NCBI GenBank assembly: GCA_003165095.1
Contig: PLSH01000236.1
Span: 1 to 6,468, forward strand
Length of the DNA stretch: 6,468 bases
Direction of reading: 5' to 3'
From: Acidobacteriaceae bacterium
Lineage (GTDB): Bacteria; Acidobacteriota; Terriglobia; Terriglobales; Acidobacteriaceae
The notes beneath the pieces were generated by a model. The model was not told where the DNA came from. It was given only the letters and a program-made list of their open reading frames with translations, and did not search any database. How positions within the stretch are numbered: position 1 is the first letter of the stretch; every line of letters starts with the position of its first letter. Position numbers and translations under genes: made by a program. Below, in pieces: positions 1 to 4,092 of the stretch.

Positions 1-1151
1 TGCACGGTGATGAGCTTGACGAAGTCGTTCACGCTGAGGCCGCCGCGCACGCGTGCCGTGCCGCCGGTGGGCAGCGTGTGATTCGGTCCGGAGATGTAGT
101 CGCCCATGGGCTGCGCCGACCATCGGCCTACGAAAACGGAGCCTGCATTTTGCACCCAATCGAGGTCGCTTGGGGCGTCCACGGTGAGGTGTTCGGGCGC
201 CAGCCAATTGGTAATGTCGCAGGCTTCTTCATACGATCCGGCGATAATCGCAAATCCATTTCGATTAAGAGCCTCGCGCGCAACAGGATTCGTGCGGCTG
301 CGCTGCTTGGCCTCGGCGATCACAGTTTTTGCCAAATCCTCGCGCGTGGTGATGAAGATGGCGAGAGCTTCAGGATCGTGTTCGGCCTGTGCCGCCAGGT
401 CGGAAGCAATATCGGGTGCGGCGCCGCGCTCGCTCGTGACCACAATCTCAGTGGGGCCGGCCAGCATGTCGATGGCGCAATCAAAGGCCACCAGGCGCTT
501 GGCCGCGGTCACGTAAAGATTGCCGGGCCCAACGATCTTGTCGACGCGCCAAAGGCTCGCGGTGCCGTATGCCAGCGCGGCTACGGCGTGCGCGCCGCCG
601 AGGCGATAAAACTCCGTGATACCGAGCAGGTGGGCGGCGGCCAGGGTTGCATCCGCGGGTTTGGGCGAGACAACCACGATGCGATGAACGCCCGCAACCT
701 GGGCTGGAATCACGGTCATCAGCAGCGTGGATGGCAGCGGATGACGGCCGCTCGGCACGTAGCATCCCACCGAGCCAAGCGGGCGCACGAGCTGGCCGGT
801 GGTGAGGCCCGGATACGGCGAATCATTCCATGAGGCCGGGAGTTGGCGCTCGGCAAAAGCGCGAATCTGCGCGGCGGCGGTCGAGAGTGCATCGCGCAAC
901 GCGGGATCAAGATCCTTCCACGCCGCGGCCATCTCGTCTGACGTGACACGCAGGTTCGTTGCGTCGCTGAGGCCGTCAAATTGGCTCGCGTAGCGGAACA
1001 GCGCCCGGTCGCCGCGTTTGCGCACATCGGCCACGATGCGGCGCACCGCGGGCAGCACTCGATCGAGCGCCGCGCCGCCGCGCCGCTCCAGCACGGCAAT
1101 TGTTTCCGCCGCGGGCCGCGCGCCTCGTCCTGTGGTTCGGATCAGCTTCAT
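1..1151 (-). CDS. hisD: Histidinol dehydrogenase HisD, partial (C-terminus beyond window)
   Basis: HisD is a cytosolic, zinc-dependent, NAD-linked enzyme that oxidises L-histidinol to L-histidine in two steps, ending the pathway. The frame reads MKLIRTTGRG... from an ATG at 1151 and stays open to the left edge, giving 383 residues. E. coli HisD has 434, so roughly 45-50 C-terminal residues are missing, including the last zinc-ligand His. Family signatures are intact: GCYVPSGRHPLPST (129-142), VDKIVGPGN (203-211), AIDMLAGPTEI (226-236), AQAEHDP (254-260) with zinc ligands Gln255 and His258, APEHL (318-322) with the catalytic Glu320/His321 pair, and GDYISGPNH (350-358) with zinc ligand Asp351. 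The ATG is chosen because a GAGGGG Shine-Dalgarno sits at 1155-1160. It is the third gene of the operon, 76 nt after hisG, and that gap holds a hairpin repeat. Identification is near certain. Confidence 0.97.
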   Translation of the reverse strand, partial: MKLIRTTGRGARPAAETIAVLERRGGAALDRVLPAVRRIVADVRKRGDRALFRYASQFDGLSDATNLRVTSDEMAAAWKDLDPALRDALSTAAAQIRAFAERQLPASWNDSPYPGLTTGQLVRPLGSVGCYVPSGRHPLPSTLLMTVIPAQVAGVHRIVVVSPKPADATLAAAHLLGITEFYRLGGAHAVAALAYGTASLWRVDKIVGPGNLYVTAAKRLVAFDCAIDMLAGPTEIVVTSERGAAPDIASDLAAQAEHDPEALAIFITTREDLAKTVIAEAKQRSRTNPVAREALNRNGFAIIAGSYEEACDITNWLAPEHLTVDAPSDLDWVQNAGSVFVGRWSAQPMGDYISGPNHTLPTGGTARVRGGLSVNDFVKLITV

Positions 1152-1154
1152 CGT

Positions 1155-1160
1155 CCCCTC
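1155..1160 (-). promoter_or_regulatory. hisD ribosome-binding site next to a hairpin
   Basis: The minus strand reads GAGGGGACG and then the hisD ATG, so the GAGG core lies 5 nt from the start. The site directly abuts the 3' arm (CCCCC) of the hairpin at 1161-1176. That C-run could pair either with the upstream G-run of the hairpin or with the GGGG of this site, so access to the site may depend on which fold forms. The motif is seen directly; any regulatory effect is inference. Confidence 0.6.
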
Positions 1161-1217
1161 GGGGGCTGAGGCCCCCACTCATTCTTGTCAGCGAAAATGT
1201 ATGGGCTGAAGTCCGTA
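1155..1217. repeat. REP-like pair of hairpins in the hisG-hisD gap
   Basis: Two inverted repeats with the same core lie 23 nt apart. The first, at 1161-1176, is a perfect 6-bp stem GGGGGC/GCCCCC with loop TGAG. The second, at 1200-1217, is TATGGGC/GTCCGTA with loop TGAA; it has 7 pairs, two of them G-T. Both fit GGGCTGARGYCC. Together they fill most of the 76-nt gap between hisG and hisD. The paired, same-core layout resembles dispersed REP/BIME-type elements, and GGGCTGAAGCCC-like hairpins are, from memory, common between genes in Acidobacteriota. Neither hairpin is followed by a T-run on either strand, so an intrinsic terminator is unlikely. Only one copy is in this window, so repeat status is not proven here. 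Confidence 0.5.
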
Positions 1218-1227
1218 CCCTTCGCGT

Positions 1228-2103
1228 CTACAGCACAACTTTGTTCAGTGGGTACTCCACGATGCCGGCGCCGCCCGCCGCCTTCAGCCGCGGAATCACA
1301 TCACGCGCAACGCGTTCTTCGACGATGGTGTTCACGGCTACCCACTCGGAGTCGCGCAACTCGGAAACCGTTGGCGAGTTGAGCGCGGGCAGCACCGCCA
1401 GCACCACTTCAAGATCCGAGCGCTTGACGTTGAGCATGAGACCCACCTGCGATTGCGCATCGATGGCGCCGCGCAGCATCAGCGCGATCTGATCGATCTT
1501 CCGCCGCTTCCACTCATCGGCGAGCGCCGGCTTGGCGGCGATCAAATGCGTTTCACTCTCCATCACCGTGTCGATGATCTTCAAGTGGTTGGCCTTGAGT
1601 GAGCTGCCGGTCTCAGTCACTTCCACGATTGCATCGGCCAGCGTGGGGGGCTTTACCTCGGTCGCGCCCCAGCTGAACTCGACCTTGACGTTCACGTTCT
1701 TCGCTGCAAAGTAGCGCTTGGTCACTTCCAGCAGTTCGGTGGCAATGATCTTGCCCTCCAGGTCTTCGGCCTTCTCGTAACTGCTGGCCTCAGGCACGGC
1801 CAGTACCCAGCGCACCTTGCGGCGGCTCTGCTTGGCGTATGTGAGCGTGGTGACGCTGGGAACATCCAGGCCGCTCTCCACCACCCAGTCGATACCCGTG
1901 AGTCCCGCGTCGAGAACGCCGTGATCCACGTAGCGCGCCATCTCCTGGGCGCGGATCAGCATGCACTCGATCTCGCTGTCGTCGATCGATGGAAAGTAGG
2001 AGCGGCCGTCGGCGTATATGTTCCATCCTGCCCGCTTGAACAGCGCGATGGTCGCATCCTGCAGGCTGCCTTTGGGAATGCCGAGTCTGAGCTTGTTAGC
2101 CAC
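1228..2103 (-). CDS. hisG: ATP phosphoribosyltransferase, long form, HisG
   Basis: HisG joins ATP and PRPP to form N1-(5-phosphoribosyl)-ATP, the committed and feedback-inhibited first step of histidine synthesis, in the cytosol. The protein has 291 residues, the usual length of the long form. The catalytic part includes [10 protein letters not shown] (5-14), [10 protein letters not shown] (65-74) and the PRPP-binding signature [18 protein letters not shown] (161-178). Residues about 215-291 form the ACT-like HisG_C regulatory domain, which carries the histidine feedback site in this class. A HisZ partner should therefore not be needed. The start is a GTG at 2103, inside the last codons of hisI, giving an 8-nt overlap. 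It is chosen for the strong Shine-Dalgarno GGAGGTGA placed 3 nt upstream (6 nt from GGAGG). The arrangement suggests translational coupling to hisI. Histidine control would act twice here: on the enzyme and through the leader. Confidence 0.97.
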   Translation of the reverse strand: MANKLRLGIPKGSLQDATIALFKRAGWNIYADGRSYFPSIDDSEIECMLIRAQEMARYVDHGVLDAGLTGIDWVVESGLDVPSVTTLTYAKQSRRKVRWVLAVPEASSYEKAEDLEGKIIATELLEVTKRYFAAKNVNVKVEFSWGATEVKPPTLADAIVEVTETGSSLKANHLKIIDTVMESETHLIAAKPALADEWKRRKIDQIALMLRGAIDAQSQVGLMLNVKRSDLEVVLAVLPALNSPTVSELRDSEWVAVNTIVEERVARDVIPRLKAAGGAGIVEYPLNKVVL

Positions 2104-2437
2104 GGGTCACCTCCGCGGTTGGAATGGGCCGCGTGAAGCAACTCACCGTGCCCTCGTGACACACCAGGCCGTCGCCCTCCACCTGAACGCGAAACAGCAG
2201 CGTGTCGTTGTCGCAGTCGGTTGCCGCGGACACCACCCGCAGCCGGTTGCCGCTGGTCTCGCCCTTCATCCAAAGCTTCTGTCGCGTGCGGCTCCAGAAG
2301 GTTACAAATCCGCTCTCCAGCGTCTTGGCGTAGCTGACGGGGTTGAGAAAACCCAGCATCAGCACCTCGCCCGTGCGCGCGTCCTGCACGATGCCGGGTA
2401 CGAGGCCATCCATCTTTTCGAAATCGACCCATTCCAT
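2096..2437 (-). CDS. hisI: Phosphoribosyl-AMP cyclohydrolase HisI (stand-alone)
   Basis: HisI opens the purine ring of phosphoribosyl-AMP to give ProFAR, the third step of histidine synthesis, in the cytosol. The 113-residue protein is a single-domain HisI; it lacks the HisE pyrophosphohydrolase domain that is fused to it in enterobacteria, so hisE should lie elsewhere. Visible signatures are [18 protein letters not shown] (47-64), the metal-binding DCDND (74-78) with three aspartates, and the zinc cysteines Cys75, Cys93 and Cys100 in DCD and CHEGTVSCF. The start is the ATG at 2437, with AAGGTGG 6 nt upstream (2444-2450). It is the first structural gene of the operon, just after the attenuator terminator. 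Its last codons hold the hisG ribosome-binding site, and its TAA stop lies inside the hisG start region. Confidence 0.97.
   Translation of the reverse strand: MEWVDFEKMDGLVPGIVQDARTGEVLMLGFLNPVSYAKTLESGFVTFWSRTRQKLWMKGETSGNRLRVVSAATDCDNDTLLFRVQVEGDGLVCHEGTVSCFTRPIPTAEVTRG
2107..2114 (-). promoter_or_regulatory. Strong hisG ribosome-binding site inside hisI
   Basis: The minus strand reads GGAGGTGA, a perfect 8-nt match to the usual anti-Shine-Dalgarno end of 16S rRNA, then CCC and the GTG start of hisG. It is encoded within the Glu-Val-Thr codons at the end of hisI. It settles GTG 2103 as the hisG start and suggests that ribosomes finishing hisI re-initiate on hisG. Confidence 0.85.
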
Positions 2438-2470
2438 GGGTTTCCACCTTTGGTTTAGATTTGTGAAACG

Positions 2471-2502
2471 AAAAAGCCCGCCTGGCTGGTCGCCGGCGGG
2501 CT
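2471..2502 (-). terminator. Intrinsic terminator of the his attenuator
   Basis: Read on the minus strand, AGCCCGCC (2502-2495) and GGCGGGCT (2482-2475) form a perfect 8-bp GC-rich stem around a 12-nt loop. Within the loop GGC and GCC can add pairs beside one bulged A. Five T residues (2475-2471), the first of them closing the stem, then follow. It sits between the His-rich leader ORF and hisI, where a terminator would shut off the whole operon unless it is prevented from forming. Its 5' arm is also the partner of the leader segment at 2551-2558, so it can be disarmed. Confidence 0.9.
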
Positions 2503-2530
2503 CTTGCTTTTTACTGATCTCTCTGGCCGT

Positions 2531-2608
2531 CTACATCAGGCCATGGCAGTCCGCCGGCATGGAAATTCCATGATGGTGGTGGTGGCCGTGTTGGCGGCTG
2601 CTTTGCAT
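2531..2608 (-). CDS. His-rich leader peptide (HisL-like)
   Basis: This is a 25-codon ORF, from ATG at 2608 to TAG at 2531, lying between the TIM-barrel gene and the terminator upstream of hisI. It begins MQSSRQHGHHHHHG. Histidine occupies codons 7, 9-13 and 22, seven of 25, against a typical protein frequency of about 2%. The run is CAC CAC CAC CAT CAT. Enterobacterial HisL likewise holds seven consecutive His; outside the His run I see no sequence resemblance. The product is expected to be a disposable sensor of charged His-tRNA rather than a working protein. There is only a weak Shine-Dalgarno-like AGG, 9 nt upstream. Position, size, His run and the surrounding exclusive RNA stems agree, so the call is firm although the ORF is tiny. 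Confidence 0.9.
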   Translation of the reverse strand: MQSSRQHGHHHHHGISMPADCHGLM

Positions 2609-2615
2609 TGTTTTC

Positions 2616-2645
2616 AGCCTAAGGGCAAACCTGCCGCAGTGTCAA
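2616..2645 (-). promoter_or_regulatory. Likely sigma-70-type promoter of the his operon
   Basis: The minus strand has a perfect -35 hexamer TTGACA (2645-2640), an 18-nt spacer and a -10-like TAGGCT (2621-2616). The -10 keeps the three most conserved positions (T, A and final T). It begins only 2 nt after the stop of the upstream gene. Transcription would start at about 2608-2610, that is at or just before the leader ATG, so the leader might be translated from a leaderless or near-leaderless transcript. The motifs are seen; the start site is inferred. Confidence 0.55.
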
Positions 2646-2647
2646 GC

Positions 2648-3589
2648 TCAAGCTGCTGTCAGAATCCCGTGCACGATCTCCGCGTTCTCCTTCACTTCGT
2701 CCTTATCCCGCGGAAAGACGCCCACATAAACGCCGTCGTGCGGCTTGATGCCGGCATACGCTTTGCGGAACGCATCGGCGACGCCATGATCGGGAATGCG
2801 CCCGGCAGCCAGGATCTTGAATGCGAAACAGGTTTTCGAGGTCTGCCGGATCACCTTGTACATCCGCTCCGGATCGCTCTGCATGTAGATTTCGCCGGGC
2901 ATTTCCAGCAACTGCCCATTGAGTACCTGCTTCCACTCCTCCGGGGTTCGAGTGCGGTTATATACGCAGCCGGAGTAGAAGTCGACATCCCAGCCCTGCT
3001 CTTCCACCAGTTCAATCACTTCCGGCTTGTGCGTGCCCACGCCCACCAGCACGCCCAGGTCCCTGGCTCGCTTGCACCACTCCCGCTCGCTCTTCATAGT
3101 GCCGTTGCGAAAGGCCAAATCGACCTCCTCGCCGCGCCTTTGCAGCGCCAGCGGCTTCAGGTTCCTCACCAGCGCGGCCTCATCGTCCTGCGCCGTAACC
3201 TGGATGATCAGGTGCATCTTGCCACCCTCAGCCTGGAATCGCGCCAAGTCCGCGGGAGCGCGGCCCATGTTCACGTAGTTGAACGCGTTAATGCCGAATC
3301 GGTTGGCCCGGTGCAAAACCTCGCACACTTTGTCCTGCGTGTACCACTCTCGCATTGCGCCGCTGAAATTGTTGTTGTAGTGGGCAAATCCATAAAGAGG
3401 GTTGACGCCCAGCACCAGGCGGCTGATCTCCGCGTTGCCGAACTTCATGGTGGGAACCTGGACCTCTTTGCTGGGGCCTGGGAGAACGGCACTCTGCACC
3501 GGCATCGCTTCCATGGGCTTTACGCCGCCCAGAACTCCCATTGCCAGTGCGGCCCCAGTCTGCAAAAACTCCCGGCGGGTATTCGACAT
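2648..3589 (-). CDS. Tat-exported TIM-barrel / aldo-keto-reductase-like protein, function unknown
   Basis: This is a 313-residue protein with a twin-arginine signal: MSNTRREFLQTGAALAMG has Arg5-Arg6 in an S/T-R-R-x-F-L motif followed by a hydrophobic stretch, so export in folded form is expected. The mature part alternates strands and helices like a TIM barrel. It has LVLGVNPLYGFAH (58-70), VGVGTHKP (182-189), DVDFYSG (201-207) and FKILAAGR (257-264). I associate this pattern with a poorly described, aldo/keto-reductase-annotated family in Acidobacteriota, Verrucomicrobiota and Planctomycetota. The AKR catalytic Asp-Tyr-Lys-His set is not evident, so oxidoreductase activity is unproven; a sugar- or metabolite-active role is possible. 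The ATG at 3589 is preferred over a GTG at 3607 because AAGGT lies 6 nt before it and the Tat motif follows at once. It ends 39 nt before the his leader ATG. Confidence 0.8.
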   Translation of the reverse strand: MSNTRREFLQTGAALAMGVLGGVKPMEAMPVQSAVLPGPSKEVQVPTMKFGNAEISRLVLGVNPLYGFAHYNNNFSGAMREWYTQDKVCEVLHRANRFGINAFNYVNMGRAPADLARFQAEGGKMHLIIQVTAQDDEAALVRNLKPLALQRRGEEVDLAFRNGTMKSEREWCKRARDLGVLVGVGTHKPEVIELVEEQGWDVDFYSGCVYNRTRTPEEWKQVLNGQLLEMPGEIYMQSDPERMYKVIRQTSKTCFAFKILAAGRIPDHGVADAFRKAYAGIKPHDGVYVGVFPRDKDEVKENAEIVHGILTAA

Positions 3590-3653
3590 CAGGACACCTT
3601 CTTTCACTGGCTGCGACCCCGAAAATCAGCCACGCAACCCTCAAATCCCGGAG

Positions 3654-3659
3654 ATTCTA
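3654..3659 (-). promoter_or_regulatory. Possible -10 box for the TIM-barrel gene
   Basis: The minus strand reads TAGAAT, five of six matches to TATAAT, 64 nt before the ATG at 3589 and inside the divergent gap shared with the ComEA-like gene. No good -35 hexamer lies 16-18 nt upstream. It is a single-motif candidate only. Confidence 0.3.
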
Positions 3660-3754
3660 GCACTCGCCGCGCACAGCCACTTGTGACGAAGGATACGGGA
3701 TGAATTGATCTGAATCGCCTTGCCGATGGCTCCCGCGGGGCGGAGAATGGTGCG

Positions 3755-4078
3755 GTGCGAGCGAGAGCGCAATGGGCGGCATTGGCTTTGGCGCTGCTGG
3801 GCATTTGCCTGGTGGGAATGGCCCAGAATCAGGACCGGGACTCGAGCGGCGTGCCCGGAACATCTGCCAGCGCTCCGCCGCCTGAGTTGCGCGTCGACAT
3901 CAACCACGCCGGCGTCGACGAGCTGATGAAAGTTCCGGGGATGACGCGGCCGTGGGCCGGGCGCATTGTGCGTTTCCGCCCTTACCGCACCAAGCAGGAT
4001 CTGCTCGAGCACGGGGTAGTAACCAGCCAGGTCTACGACCGCATCAAGGATTACGTGATCGCCCACCGCGACCAGTAA
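3755..4078 (+). CDS. Small exported ComEA-like helix-hairpin-helix protein
   Basis: This is a 107-residue protein. Residues 1-23 form a Sec signal peptide (RARAQW, a hydrophobic core ALALALLGICLVG, then a GMA cleavage site before QNQ). A low-complexity Ser/Pro linker runs to about 44. Residues 47-105 match the ComEA-type HhH domain: DINHAGVDELMKVPGMTRPWAGRI corresponds to the family's IN-A---EL--LPGIG---A--I, and DLLEHGVVTSQVYDRIKDYV to its second hairpin. Both hairpins have lost the usual Gly-x-Gly turn (PGMTR, GVVTS), so DNA contact may be weakened. ComEA proteins bind incoming DNA during transformation, but many short secreted HhH proteins have no proven role, so no symbol is given. The GTG start at 3755 is chosen for GGAG at 3742-3745, 9 nt upstream, and for the intact signal peptide; an in-frame stop lies at 3701. 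It is divergent from the TIM-barrel gene and convergent with the RND gene. Confidence 0.75.
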   Translation: MRARAQWAALALALLGICLVGMAQNQDRDSSGVPGTSASAPPPELRVDINHAGVDELMKVPGMTRPWAGRIVRFRPYRTKQDLLEHGVVTSQVYDRIKDYVIAHRDQ

Positions 4079-4092
4079 TAAGCAATTTGGCG

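Larger units (their letters stand above)
2471..2608 (-). promoter_or_regulatory. Histidine operon attenuator (alternative RNA stems)
   Basis: Four segments of the leader transcript can pair in exclusive ways. Segment 1 (GCAGCCGCC, 2601-2593, codons 3-6) pairs with segment 2 (GGCGG-A-CTGC, 2555-2546) as 9 bp with one bulged A. Segment 2 (GCCGGCGG, 2558-2551) pairs instead with segment 3 (CCGCCGGC, 2499-2492) as a perfect 8-bp antiterminator, extended by one G-U pair on one side and two pairs past a mismatch on the other. Segments 3 and 4 form the terminator. The His run (codons 9-13) lies between segments 1 and 2. The expected logic is classical: a ribosome stalled for lack of His-tRNA covers segment 1 and frees segment 2, so the antiterminator forms and hisI, hisG and hisD are transcribed. 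With enough His-tRNA the terminator forms. The pairings are seen; the mechanism is inferred by analogy with enterobacterial his. Confidence 0.88.

Noticed and set aside
78..833. A 251-codon open frame on the plus strand
   Set aside because: It is antisense to hisD, whose minus-strand frame contains all the HisD signatures. No homology-like motif is visible in the plus frame.
2624..2639. Short inverted repeats in the promoter spacer (CTGC-G-GCAG; GGCA-GGTT-TGCC) as an operator
   Set aside because: The arms are only 4 bp and overlap each other, which is expected by chance in GC-rich DNA. There is no independent support.
3590..3607. GTG at 3607 as the start of the TIM-barrel protein
   Set aside because: The AAGGT at 3596-3600 fits the ATG at 3589 and would lie inside the longer reading. 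The Tat motif follows the ATG at normal distance.
2504..3703. A 399-codon open frame on the plus strand
   Set aside because: It lies antisense to the TIM-barrel gene and the his leader and has no family-like motifs. The minus strand carries a Tat signal, a good ribosome-binding site and a recognisable domain, so the plus frame is a GC-rich shadow.
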